From Sphingopyxis sp. BSN-002 (GTDB lineage: Bacteria; Pseudomonadota; Alphaproteobacteria; Sphingomonadales; Sphingomonadaceae), in assembly GCF_022024275.1 (NCBI RefSeq), contig NZ_CP091804.1, positions 3,242,501 to 3,306,500 of the forward strand: 64,000 bases of DNA, read 5' to 3'. The notes under the pieces were generated by a model. That model was not told the origin of the DNA and did not search any database. It was given only the letters and a program-made list of their open reading frames with translations. Of this stretch, positions 25,231 to 33,704 are shown one piece after another; positions within the stretch are counted from its first letter, which is position 1; every line of letters begins with the position of its first letter. The translations under genes and the position numbers were made by a program.

Positions 25231-26214
25231 CTATTTCAACAGCGCGACGACCGCAGCTTTGATGGCTGCGGCATCGGGCGCGAAAGCGGCTTCGAGCGGG
25301 CGAGAGAAGGGGACGGGGCAGAAGGCGGCGCCCAAACGCTGAACGGGTGCCTTGAGCGCGTGGAACAGATTTTCGTGAATGACCGAACTGATCTCGGCGC
25401 CCGCACCGAATGGCGTCACCGCTTCGTGCACGACGATCGCCCGGCCGGTCTTCTTCACTGACGCCAGCACCGTTTCTCGGTCCCACGGCGCGATGCTGCG
25501 CAGATCGATCAGTTCGGCCGATATGCCGCGGCTCGCGAGGGTTTCGACCGCTGCAGCCGCTTCCTGGACCATTTTCGCATAGGCAATGACCGTCACGTCG
25601 CTGCCTTCGCGCACGACACTGGCTTTGCCGATGGGGACGCGGTGCCCGCTTTCGGGCGCCTCGCCCTTGGTGAAATAGGTCGGCAGATTCTCGATGAAGA
25701 TCACCGGATCTGGATCGTCGATGGCGCTGCGGAGCAGGCCATAGGCATCGCCCGGGTTCGACGGCGCGACGACCTTGATTCCCGCGGTGTGCGCGAACCA
25801 TGCCTCCAGATAGTCGCTGTGCTGGCCGCCGTTGGCAAAGCCGCTGCCCGTCATCGTGCGGATCACGATCGGGACGTTGGTCTGGCCGCCCGACATGAAG
25901 CGCAGCTTTGCGGCGTGGTTGACGATCATGTCCATCGCGACCGTCGTGAAGTTCATCAACATGATTTCGGCGACGGGTTTGAATCCGCCGAGCGACACCC
26001 CGATCGCGGCGCCGACGATCGCCTGCTCGGCGATCGGGGTGGACCGCACGCGATGCTCGCCGAACCGCGTCGACAACCCTTTGGTGACCCCGAGTACGCC
26101 GCCATCCTCGGGATCGGCGACATCTTCGCCCAGGATCAGCACGCTTTCGTCGGCTTCCATGGCATCGGCCAGCGCGCGGTTGATGCCTTCGAGGATCGTG
26201 ATGTTGCCCATCAT
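25231..26214 (-). CDS. Thiamine-diphosphate dehydrogenase E1 component, beta subunit (AcoB/PdhB-like)
   Basis: A 327-residue E1 beta subunit. It pairs with the alpha subunit upstream to decarboxylate or cleave a 2-oxoacid or acyloin on thiamine diphosphate. Recognisable parts are 'LILGEDVADPEDGGVLGVTKG', 'STPIAEQAIVGAAIG', 'GSGFANGGQHSDYLEAWFAH', 'KVVAPSNPGDAYGLL', and a C-terminal transketolase-like domain with 'VTVIAYAKMVQEA'. The start ATG at 26214 overlaps the alpha-subunit stop in an ATGA, and a second ATG follows immediately. The long frame upstream lies inside the alpha gene and is rejected. Acetoin dehydrogenase is the closest named relative, but the substrate is unproven. Confidence 0.92.
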   Translation of the reverse strand: MMGNITILEGINRALADAMEADESVLILGEDVADPEDGGVLGVTKGLSTRFGEHRVRSTPIAEQAIVGAAIGVSLGGFKPVAEIMLMNFTTVAMDMIVNHAAKLRFMSGGQTNVPIVIRTMTGSGFANGGQHSDYLEAWFAHTAGIKVVAPSNPGDAYGLLRSAIDDPDPVIFIENLPTYFTKGEAPESGHRVPIGKASVVREGSDVTVIAYAKMVQEAAAAVETLASRGISAELIDLRSIAPWDRETVLASVKKTGRAIVVHEAVTPFGAGAEISSVIHENLFHALKAPVQRLGAAFCPVPFSRPLEAAFAPDAAAIKAAVVALLK

Positions 26215-27194
26215 GCCGCCTCCGCCGCGAATACATCGCGCGACAGTTCGCCGACGTCGGGAAAATCGCTTGCCAGCGCATAGTCGATCGCTTCGTCGAT
26301 CTCGGCGTCGATGGACGCTTCCATGGCGGCAAGGTCGGCTTCGGCGGCGTGCCCCTGTTCGATCAGCCATGCGCGGAAACGGGGGACGGGATCGGCCGCC
26401 ATCGCCGCCCGTTTGCGCTCGGGGTCCATATAGGCATCGGCATCGCCGAAGATATGACCGTGAAAACGATAGGTCATCGCCTCGATCAGCGTCGGGCCTC
26501 CGCCGGCCCGCGCGCGTTCGATGGCCTCGCGCGCCGCAGCATAGGTTTCGAGCACATTGTTTCCGTCGACGCGGATGCCCGGCATCGAATAGGACGCCGC
26601 CCGGTCCGCGACACGCGGCGCCGAGGTCGCCTTCTCATAGGCGGTATGCTCGCCCCATTCATTGTTCTGGCATACGAAGACAACGGGCAGCTTCCATACC
26701 GAGGCCAGATTGAGCGCTTCGTGGAAGGCGCCGATATTCGAGGCACCGTCGCCGAAATAGGCGACCGTCACCCGGCCATCGCCGTTGAGCTGCGACGACC
26801 ATGCAAGGCCGTTGGCGATCGGCATCGAGCTTCCCACGATCCCGGTCGTCACCATCACCCCCGATTTCGGATGGGTGATGTGCATCGGGCCCCCTTTGCC
26901 TTTGCAGGTTCCGGTGACGCGACCCGCAAGCTCGGCCCAAAGGTCTTTCAGCGGCACGCCCTTCGCCAGCATGTCGTGGGTGCCGCGATAGATGGTGCAG
27001 ATATAGTCGCTGTCGTGCAGGTTGGCCGATACCGCGCTCGGGATCACTTCCTGCCCGCGCGGCGAGTAATAGGGCATGACGAGCCGGCCGGTCATGATCA
27101 CCTTGCGCGAGCGTTCGTCATTGGCCTTGATGAGCGCCATGCGCCGGTAGATCGCAACGAGCGTCGTTGCGTCGGGATCGGGTCGGTTGGTCAT
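26211..27194 (-). CDS. Thiamine-diphosphate dehydrogenase E1 component, alpha subunit (AcoA/PdhA-like)
   Basis: A 327-residue E1 alpha subunit with the thiamine-diphosphate/Mg motif GDG...NN: 'VAYFGDGASNIGAFHEALNL' and 'CQNNEWGEHT'. Upstream are 'GQEVIPSAVSANL', 'TIYRGTHDMLAKGV' and 'GKGGPMHITHP', and downstream the phosphorylation-loop region 'MTYRFHGHIFGDADAYM'. It is the second gene of an operon running SnoaL-like protein, alpha, beta, lipoyl protein, SDR, SDR. The gap to the SnoaL-like gene is 15 bp and the overlap with beta is 4 bp. The substrate class is a 2-oxoacid or acyloin; which one is not visible. Confidence 0.92.
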   Translation of the reverse strand: MTNRPDPDATTLVAIYRRMALIKANDERSRKVIMTGRLVMPYYSPRGQEVIPSAVSANLHDSDYICTIYRGTHDMLAKGVPLKDLWAELAGRVTGTCKGKGGPMHITHPKSGVMVTTGIVGSSMPIANGLAWSSQLNGDGRVTVAYFGDGASNIGAFHEALNLASVWKLPVVFVCQNNEWGEHTAYEKATSAPRVADRAASYSMPGIRVDGNNVLETYAAAREAIERARAGGGPTLIEAMTYRFHGHIFGDADAYMDPERKRAAMAADPVPRFRAWLIEQGHAAEADLAAMEASIDAEIDEAIDYALASDFPDVGELSRDVFAAEAA

Positions 27195-27209
27195 GCGGGT
27201 GCTGATCCT

Positions 27210-27728
27210 TCAGTCGCGAAGACGGCCGTAAGGCTGGTATCCAAAATCGGCCGCGTCGCGCTGGCCGATCACGAAAACATCGGGGTCGATCGCGCTGCTG
27301 GCGAGACCGGCGTGCGTATAGACCCAGTCCATCACGACGACGCGGTCGAGCAGCCGCCATTCGCCATCGCGGCATTCGAGAACATCTGCATATCGGCCGC
27401 CCGCGACATCGTCGGCGATGCCGTCGCCATCGGGCCGGATGTGGTGCGCGATAAAGACTGTTTCCGCCGCGGCGCGGTTGCCGGCGACCTCGATATTCGA
27501 CTGGCCGATCATGTGCGTCGTGGAAGTCCAATGGTCACGCATGTAGGGAATGATGAACTCGGCGAAGCCCGGCGCAGGGCCATTGTAGATGCCATGATTG
27601 TCATGCGCGTCGTCCCAGTAGACGCTGGCCAGCGCGTCGGCGTCGAGCCGGTCGATGCCGCGGCAATAGCGTTCCAGAACCAGCCGGATTCGCTGATGGT
27701 TCAGAATCTCGTTCAGATCGTCCTGCAT
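27210..27728 (-). CDS. SnoaL-like (NTF2-fold) protein
   Basis: A 172-residue cone-shaped NTF2-fold protein of the SnoaL_4 type: 'RLVLERYCRGIDRLDADALA', then 'YWDDAHDNHGIYNG' and the terminal strand pattern 'GGRYADVLECRDGEWRLLDR'. Relatives act as small dehydratases, isomerases or cyclases, or as the beta subunit of aromatic dioxygenases; none of these roles is settled here. It is the promoter-proximal gene of the E1/lipoyl/SDR operon and divergent from the TonB receptor at 27997, sharing a 268-bp control region that contains motif site 1. Confidence 0.82.
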   Translation of the reverse strand: MQDDLNEILNHQRIRLVLERYCRGIDRLDADALASVYWDDAHDNHGIYNGPAPGFAEFIIPYMRDHWTSTTHMIGQSNIEVAGNRAAAETVFIAHHIRPDGDGIADDVAGGRYADVLECRDGEWRLLDRVVVMDWVYTHAGLASSAIDPDVFVIGQRDAADFGYQPYGRLRD

Positions 27729-27892
27729 GTTTCAAACCTCTTCCCTTGCTGCCGACGTTAGAATGCGCGTTCGGCGCGCATCTTGACGGGTCGCGACAAT
27801 TTTTGCGCTCGGAACGACAATCGGGACCTGCGCCCGGATGGCTACGGAACCCGGTGTCGAAACGACCGACACGGACCGCCTGCAATCGGGAT

Positions 27893-27913
27893 TTTGTCGT
27901 CAAAGATAAAGAC
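27893..27913 (+). promoter_or_regulatory. Shared 21-bp motif, site 1 (TonB receptor/P450 promoter)
   Basis: TTTGTCG-TCAAAG-ATAAAGAC, preceded by GGGAT. It ends 83 nt before the TonB-receptor ATG and lies 165 nt from the divergent SnoaL/E1 operon start. The same 21-bp pattern recurs at 33515 and, on the minus strand, at 40688. The likely binder is the AraC protein at 32343-33416. Confidence 0.65.
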
Positions 27914-27996
27914 GCGCGGTGCGTGGCAAATTCATTATTCGGTGATCACGGATCAAAAGAGCGACCAGAAGAAGAGCTCGGTTGGGGAGGAAAAAG

Positions 27997-30255
27997 ATGA
28001 GGTTCAAACTCGGAAGCGTGGCTCTCGTGTTGCTGTCGTCGGCGGCGCCCGCATGGGCGCAGGGCACTCCGCCGCCAGCCGACGCGACATCCGTCAACGA
28101 CGGCAACGAGATCATCGTGCTGGCTCAGCGCCGCGCCGAACGGCTGCAGGATGTGCCGATCTCGGTCGTCGTGCAAAGCGGTGAACAGCTCGAGACGGCT
28201 GGCGTCGACAATCTGCGCGACCTCGGCGCGGTGACGCCCGGCCTGACCTTCCAGGCGCAAGGCAATTTCGTGCAGCCGGCGCTGCGCGGGATCACGACCC
28301 TCGTTACCGGTCCCGGTTCCGACAACCCGATCGCGCTCTATATCGATGGTGTCTATGAGGGGACGCAGGCTGGCGCCTCGATCGACCTGCCCGACGTCGA
28401 GCGGATCGAAGTGTCCAAGGGGCCGCAAGGCACATTGTTCGGGCGAAATTCGACCGGCGGCGCGATCCAGATCTTCACCAAGACCCCCAGCTTCACGACC
28501 ACAGGCAGCGTTTCGGCAACCGCCGGGCTGTACGACGGCTCGGGATCCAGCCGTTCGTCCTATGATCTGGGGGTGAAGGGATATGTGAGCGGGCCGATCG
28601 TTGCCGACAAGCTCGCCGCGAGCCTGTCCTTCGCCTATCGCAATGTCGACGGCTATTCGACGAACATCGTCTATGACAGCCTGCCGACGGCGATCCAGAA
28701 CGCCTATGGCACCGATCGCATGGACTGGCTGAAATCGGTCACGCTCCGCGGCAAGCTCTTGTTCACGCCGACCGAGAATGTTTCGGTTCTGCTCAGCGGC
28801 TATTACATGCACCGCAAGAGCGATCATGGCAGCGCGGGGCTGCCGGTGGGTGGCCTGACCGCGGGCGCTTTCTATCCCGATGCGGTGTTCGGGACGCGGC
28901 CCTTCGAATATGCGTACGACGCGCCCGATCCGCTGACCGAGATCAAGAATTACGGCGGCGCGCTGAAGATCGACATCGACACCGGCGCCGGTACGTTGAC
29001 GTCGACGACCAGCTACACGCTCAGCCGGCACCGCGAACGCGTCGACGTCGACGCGTCCTATTCGCCGCAGTGTCTTGCCGCGGCGCCGATGACGTTCGCG
29101 TGCATCGCGTTCGCCGATACGCAGCCCAACGACAATTTCCTGCAGGATATATTGTTCACGTCCGAACAGATGGGGCGCGTGAAATTCGTCGTGGGCGGCA
29201 ACTTCTTCAGCAGCAACGGCGACCTGTCCGGGGTGATCAGCGACTTCAGCGGGGGCGCCCAGCCCGGTGCGCCGACCGTCGTCTATAATCCGCTGCTGAT
29301 CGCGACGACCCGCGTCAAGACCCGCGCCTATGGCATTTTCGCGCAAGCCGATATCGACCTGACCGACCAGCTCACGCTGACCGCGGGCCTGCGCTACAGC
29401 TACGAGAAGAAGAAGGGCTACATCACCTTCTTCGGTTCGCCGTTCACCAATTTTGCGAACCCCAGCTGGGACAGCTTCACGCCGCGGCTCGGCCTGCGTT
29501 ACGCGCTCGATGGTCGCAGCAATATCTATGCGACCTTCAGCAAGGGCTTCAAGAGCGGCATCCTGCCGATCCTGACCGTCGGCGATCCGGTGAATCCCGA
29601 AAAGATCACCGCCTATGAAGTCGGATACAAGACGGCGCAGCCCGGCTACTCGCTGAATCTCGCGGCGTTCCTCTATGACTATAAGGATCTGCAGATCCAG
29701 TCGTTTACCGGCACGACGATCATCCCGACCAACGCCGCCTCGGCCCGGATCTTCGGCGTCGAATTCGACGGGACCGTCGATCTCGGTTCTTCGTTCAGCG
29801 CGCGGGGAGGCGTGACATGGATGCCCAAGGCGGATTTCCGCAGCTTCCCGAACGCGGCCGGCTATCAGCCGGTGATCACGGCGGGCGGACTTCCCTCGGT
29901 GGTGGCCGACGTCAGCGGCCAGCGGCTGGTCCGTGCGCCGAAAGTCAGCGCCGTTGCCAGCGTCACCTACACCGGCCGTGTCGGTGGCGGCGACCTGACG
30001 ATCACACCCAGCGTCCATTATTCGAGCAAATATCTGCCCTATGACGCGTTCGATCTGCTGGTTCAGGGCGCCTATGCCCGTGTGGCGACCGAAATTGCGT
30101 ACAAGCCCGACAACAGCGGTTTGCGGCTGTCGCTGTGGGTGCATAACCTCACCAACGCCAAATCGTTCAGCTCGACAACCATTTCGGCCGGTGCCGCACG
30201 TGCCACCTATGAAGAGCCGCGCGAGTTCGGCATCACCGTCGGATATGATTTCTGA
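27997..30255 (+). CDS. TonB-dependent outer-membrane receptor
   Basis: A 752-residue receptor with signal peptide (cleavage after AWA-Q), a TonB-box-like 'NEIIVLAQRRAERLQ', a plug domain with 'GPGSDNPIALYIDGVYEG' and 'VERIEVSKGPQGTLFGRNST', then a 22-strand beta-barrel ending in 'EFGITVGYDF' with the terminal aromatic. It starts at the ATG at 27997, 6 nt after GGGGAGG. The P450 gene follows within 35 bp, so the imported ligand is probably the P450's substrate or a relative. This plug type is common in sphingomonads for organic substrates rather than siderophores only. Confidence 0.95.
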   Translation: MRFKLGSVALVLLSSAAPAWAQGTPPPADATSVNDGNEIIVLAQRRAERLQDVPISVVVQSGEQLETAGVDNLRDLGAVTPGLTFQAQGNFVQPALRGITTLVTGPGSDNPIALYIDGVYEGTQAGASIDLPDVERIEVSKGPQGTLFGRNSTGGAIQIFTKTPSFTTTGSVSATAGLYDGSGSSRSSYDLGVKGYVSGPIVADKLAASLSFAYRNVDGYSTNIVYDSLPTAIQNAYGTDRMDWLKSVTLRGKLLFTPTENVSVLLSGYYMHRKSDHGSAGLPVGGLTAGAFYPDAVFGTRPFEYAYDAPDPLTEIKNYGGALKIDIDTGAGTLTSTTSYTLSRHRERVDVDASYSPQCLAAAPMTFACIAFADTQPNDNFLQDILFTSEQMGRVKFVVGGNFFSSNGDLSGVISDFSGGAQPGAPTVVYNPLLIATTRVKTRAYGIFAQADIDLTDQLTLTAGLRYSYEKKKGYITFFGSPFTNFANPSWDSFTPRLGLRYALDGRSNIYATFSKGFKSGILPILTVGDPVNPEKITAYEVGYKTAQPGYSLNLAAFLYDYKDLQIQSFTGTTIIPTNAASARIFGVEFDGTVDLGSSFSARGGVTWMPKADFRSFPNAAGYQPVITAGGLPSVVADVSGQRLVRAPKVSAVASVTYTGRVGGGDLTITPSVHYSSKYLPYDAFDLLVQGAYARVATEIAYKPDNSGLRLSLWVHNLTNAKSFSSTTISAGAARATYEEPREFGITVGYDF

Positions 30256-30290
30256 CCGCGATGCCGGCAGCGATCGGGAGGGAGCAAGGC

Positions 30291-31520
30291 GTGACGCCGG
30301 AGATCAGTTTCAACGACCCCGATATCCAGCGTTGCCCCTTTGCGGCCTATAAGGAGATCCGCGAGGCGGGGCCCGTCTATTACGACAAATCGAACGGCTT
30401 CCACATCGTCACCGGCTATGACGATATCCGCAAGGCCGCGATGGATACGAAGACCTTTTCCAGCGTTACGGGGCAATTGCTCGTCAAGACGGCGCCCTAT
30501 CAGGAACGGATCGACGCCATCTATCGCGAGGAAGGCTATTTGCCGGTAACCGCGCTGGTTGTGGCCGACCCGCCAATCCACAGCTTTCACCGCTCGCTCG
30601 TCGACAAGGTGTTCACTGTGTCGAGCGTCAAGCGGATGGAGGAATATCTGGCAGGCGTGGTCGACGAAATGGTCGACCAGGTGATCGGTTCGGGTGCGGC
30701 CGATTTCTACTATGATCTTGCGGTCAAGATTCCCAATCACGTCCTGTCGGACCAGATCGGTCTGCCGCGCGAGCGGTTCGCCGATTTTAAGCGCTGGGCC
30801 GACGCGATCGTGCAGGAAGCCGACCCCAACAACGGCGAAGAGCGTCAGGTCGAAATCACGCGCACCATTTGCGAACTGCAGCAGTTTCTGGTCGAGCGCA
30901 TCGAGGAATATCGCGACGTTCCGCGCCCTTGCATCCTCAACGATCTGGTCCATGCGGAGGTGGACGGCAAACGCCTGGCGATCGAAGAGATCATCCAGAT
31001 CGTCGAGCAGATGCTGCCGGCCGGAAGCGACACGACAGTGGGCGCCCTTGCCAGCGCGATGCACCGGATCGCGACCACGCCGGGCCTCGAGGACGAGCTT
31101 CGCGCCGACCCGTCGCTCATCGCCAACTTCGTCGAGGAGGTTCTGCGAACTGCGGCGCCGGTTCAGGGGCTTTGGCGCCGGGCAACCTGCGATACCGAGA
31201 TTGGCGGAGTGCCGATCGCCAAGGATTCGATCATCGTGCTGCGTTTTGGCGCGGGCAACCACGACCCCGCAATATTTCCCGACCCCGATCGCTTCGATAT
31301 CCGGCGGACGAACGCGCGCCGGCATTTCGCTTTCGGCGTCGGGCCCCATTTTTGCGTCGGCAATCTGCTCGCACGCGGCGAGCTCAGGATCACGATCGAC
31401 CGGCTGCTCCAGCGCATGAAGAACCTGCGCCTGGCGCGCGGCGAGGCGGGCGTATCCTGGCAGGCCCATTTCTTCGCCTTTGGGCCCAGCCGGCTCGAAA
31501 TCGCTTTCGATCCTGTCTGA
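30291..31520 (+). CDS. Cytochrome P450
   Basis: A 409-residue soluble bacterial P450 that would hydroxylate a small hydrophobic substrate using electrons from a ferredoxin pair not found in this window. The I-helix oxygen-activation motif is 'LPAGSDTTVGAL', the K-helix E-x-x-R is 'EEVLR', and the haem loop is 'FAFGVGPHFCVG' with Cys355 as the thiolate ligand. I chose the GTG at 30291 because GGGAGGGAG lies 6 nt upstream; an ATG at 30261 has no ribosome site. It follows a TonB receptor and precedes a crotonase. The substrate is unknown. Confidence 0.93.
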   Translation: MTPEISFNDPDIQRCPFAAYKEIREAGPVYYDKSNGFHIVTGYDDIRKAAMDTKTFSSVTGQLLVKTAPYQERIDAIYREEGYLPVTALVVADPPIHSFHRSLVDKVFTVSSVKRMEEYLAGVVDEMVDQVIGSGAADFYYDLAVKIPNHVLSDQIGLPRERFADFKRWADAIVQEADPNNGEERQVEITRTICELQQFLVERIEEYRDVPRPCILNDLVHAEVDGKRLAIEEIIQIVEQMLPAGSDTTVGALASAMHRIATTPGLEDELRADPSLIANFVEEVLRTAAPVQGLWRRATCDTEIGGVPIAKDSIIVLRFGAGNHDPAIFPDPDRFDIRRTNARRHFAFGVGPHFCVGNLLARGELRITIDRLLQRMKNLRLARGEAGVSWQAHFFAFGPSRLEIAFDPV

Positions 31521-31534
31521 CGGGCTTTCATCCC

Positions 31535-32338
31535 ATGACATACGAGCTCGTTAAATATGGCCAGACCGGTGCCGTCGCTGTCATCGAACAGAACCGGCCC
31601 GACAAGCGCAACGCGCAGAACCAGCTGATGCTGACCGAGATCGAAGCCGCGCTCGATCGTGCAGCCACCGACGCTTCGGTGCGCGTCATCGTCCTTGGCG
31701 GCATCGGCGGTCATTTTTCGGCAGGCCATGATCTGCGCGAAGGCGAGGAGAAGCGCGCCAACCTGTCGGTCGAGGAGCGCTGGGCCTATGAGGAAAGACA
31801 TTTTTACGGACTGTGCCTGAAAATCTGGGATTGCCCCAAGCCGACCATCGCGCGCGTGCAGGGCGCCTGTGTTTCGGGCGCGTTCATGATGGCGAACATG
31901 TGCGACCTGATGGTTGCGTCGGACGATGCCTATTTCGCGGACCCGGTGGTTCACAGCCTGGGTGCGGCTTCCGTCGAGATACTCGTCCATCCGTGGGTGA
32001 TGGGACTTCGGCGCGCCAAGGAGATGCTGTTCACGGGCGAGCGCATGACCGCCGCCGAGGCGCATGTGATCGGACTCGTAAACCGGATCGCGCCGGTCGC
32101 GGAGTTGGATGACGCCGCGATGGCGCTGGCATCGCGCATCGCCGAGGCACCGCCGTTCGGGATTCGCCTGACGAAGCGATCGCTCAACCACGGGCACGAT
32201 CTTGCCGGATTCCGTTCCGCGCTGGAGGCCCATTTTGCGGCGCACGAGCTCTCGCATTTCAGCCGCGAATATCTTTCGACCGTGACGCGCGGGCTCGGCG
32301 CTGCGGTCGATCAGGGCAAGCGGCTGCTCGCCGGATAG
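31535..32338 (+). CDS. Crotonase-fold (enoyl-CoA hydratase/isomerase-like) protein lacking the usual catalytic glutamates
   Basis: A 267-residue crotonase-superfamily protein acting on acyl-CoA. The oxyanion-hole regions 'GHFSAGHDLR' and 'VQGACVSGAFMMANMCDL' are present. The two glutamates of true enoyl-CoA hydratases are absent: the first position is in 'GAFMMANM' and the second in 'FADPVVHSLG' (normally P-E). So hydration is doubtful, and isomerase, hydrolase or C-C bond chemistry is as likely. It starts at the ATG at 31535, 14 bp after the P450 stop. It is the third gene of the TonB receptor-P450-crotonase unit. Confidence 0.87.
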   Translation: MTYELVKYGQTGAVAVIEQNRPDKRNAQNQLMLTEIEAALDRAATDASVRVIVLGGIGGHFSAGHDLREGEEKRANLSVEERWAYEERHFYGLCLKIWDCPKPTIARVQGACVSGAFMMANMCDLMVASDDAYFADPVVHSLGAASVEILVHPWVMGLRRAKEMLFTGERMTAAEAHVIGLVNRIAPVAELDDAAMALASRIAEAPPFGIRLTKRSLNHGHDLAGFRSALEAHFAAHELSHFSREYLSTVTRGLGAAVDQGKRLLAG

Positions 32339-32342
32339 CGCG

Positions 32343-33416
32343 TCAGAGTTCGACGTCGGTCGACATATCCTTGCGAAACTTGCGCGGACTGGCGCCGAAC
32401 CAGCGGTGGCAACTGCGCGTCAGCACCGATGGCTCGCTATAGCCGAGCATCGCGGCAACGCGGGTCAGCGGGATCGTCGGCTGACCGAGGTAGCGAATGG
32501 CAGCCTCGCGCCGCACCTCGTCCTTGATATCCTCGAAGCTGACGCCTTCCTCGCTCAATCGGCGCTGCATCGTGCGCGGGTGCATGCCGATGGCGGCTGC
32601 AACGTCGACGTGCAGGCTGCCGCCATGCGACAGGAGCCGGGCTGCGACCGATCGCACGCGGCCCGACAGCGGTCGCGCCGAATCCGGAAACTGGGTGTCG
32701 ATGAAGGAGGTCGCCATATCGTACAGCTGCTGGCTGCGATTGGCGATCGGCGCCGCAAGGTCGGCGCGGTTGAGGAAGATCGCATTGAACGGAGCGTTCA
32801 TCTCGACGCGCGCGCCGAAATACTGGCTGTAGCGCGTCGGCGCCGAAATATAATCATGGCCGAACCACACTTCGCGCGCGCGCACGCTTCCGCCCGACAG
32901 CGCGAGGATCGCGTGGTGCATCAGCGCCATCCCCTGTTCGATCGCCTGTTCCTGGTGGGGCAGCCGGTCGAGGCAGATTTCCCAGCGGATATAGGGCCGG
33001 CCGCTGCCGCGCTCATTCTCGAGCGTCAGCTCGCTGGCGAGGCTGTAGGTGCGCAGATGGTCGGCGCAATAGCGATAGGCGTCGCCAAGCGTCGGCGCGT
33101 TGGACATGGCGACTTCGAGCGGGCCGAGGACCGCCGTACCGCCTTGATATGACGCAAAGGCCATCCCGAAGTCGGGTCGCTGAAGTTCGATAGCCGTCCG
33201 GTGCAACAGCCGGATCGCACGGCGGTAGGAAATCATCGCGCCCGTCTGGCCGAAAATCTCGGGCGAGATACTCTCCTTTGCCAGAAGGGGTTCGGGGTCG
33301 CCGCCGAGCCGGCTTACGACCTCCGGATACAGACGCAGGATGTCCGCGCGAACCAGTGCCGTCTTGACGCCGGCATCCTCGTGATCGCTGTCGAGAAGCT
33401 TTGCAGTGCTAGCCAT
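32343..33416 (-). CDS. AraC-family transcriptional regulator with arabinose-binding-type N-domain
   Basis: A 357-residue regulator. Residues of about 30-215 match the 'Arabinose_bd' N-terminal domain found in OruR/PhbR-like activators ('GMAFASYQGGTAVLGPLEVA', 'MALMHHAILALSGG'). The C-terminal AraC domain has two helix-turn-helices: 'VAAAIGMHPRTMQRRLSEEG' and 'PLTRVAAMLGYSEPSVLTRS'. It starts at the ATG at 33416 after GGGAGAG. It lies between the P450 unit and the divergent decarboxylase/ligase/dehydrogenase operon. Three copies of a 21-bp motif in nearby promoters are its likely targets. Confidence 0.92.
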   Translation of the reverse strand: MASTAKLLDSDHEDAGVKTALVRADILRLYPEVVSRLGGDPEPLLAKESISPEIFGQTGAMISYRRAIRLLHRTAIELQRPDFGMAFASYQGGTAVLGPLEVAMSNAPTLGDAYRYCADHLRTYSLASELTLENERGSGRPYIRWEICLDRLPHQEQAIEQGMALMHHAILALSGGSVRAREVWFGHDYISAPTRYSQYFGARVEMNAPFNAIFLNRADLAAPIANRSQQLYDMATSFIDTQFPDSARPLSGRVRSVAARLLSHGGSLHVDVAAAIGMHPRTMQRRLSEEGVSFEDIKDEVRREAAIRYLGQPTIPLTRVAAMLGYSEPSVLTRSCHRWFGASPRKFRKDMSTDVEL

Positions 33417-33514
33417 TTTGCTCTCCCTGACGCCCTTTTTCGGCGACATTTCTTGTCCGGAACGTCATTCGCGAAGAATCGCCGCGCTCCGTTACGACGC
33501 GAATCATCTGCTCT

Positions 33515-33535
33515 TTGTCGTCAAAAATCAAGATA
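33515..33535 (+). promoter_or_regulatory. Shared 21-bp motif, site 2 (between araC-type gene and decarboxylase operon)
   Basis: TTTGTCG-TCAAAA-ATCAAGAT, matching sites 1 and 3 in all positions of TTTGTCG and in A-T-(C/A)-A-A-G-A. It lies 98 nt upstream of the regulator's start and 169 nt upstream of the decarboxylase-like gene, in a 288-bp divergent region. Confidence 0.62.
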
Positions 33536-33704
33536 TTGCCCGACAGGCGGCATAGGGTGATGTTGCCGTGATGCGCCCCCCCGAAACCGGCGGTTTTCTG
33601 CGGCAAGGGTCGCCGGATGTCAGGTCAATGTCGCCCGCCGCCAAGATGCGCCCGAGCCGCTCCATTATGTTCGCCGCAACGCCCGTTTCGCGGTCGAAGG
33701 GAGC

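Noticed and set aside
24290..26332. 680-codon frame on the minus strand crossing SDR, lipoyl and E1 beta genes
   Set aside because: It is a shifted frame over three well-supported genes, rich in Arg and Gly as expected for high-GC shadows, with no recognisable domain.
27946..30144. 732-codon antisense frame to the first TonB receptor
   Set aside because: It lies wholly opposite a receptor with signal peptide, plug and barrel motifs. Its own translation has no family features.
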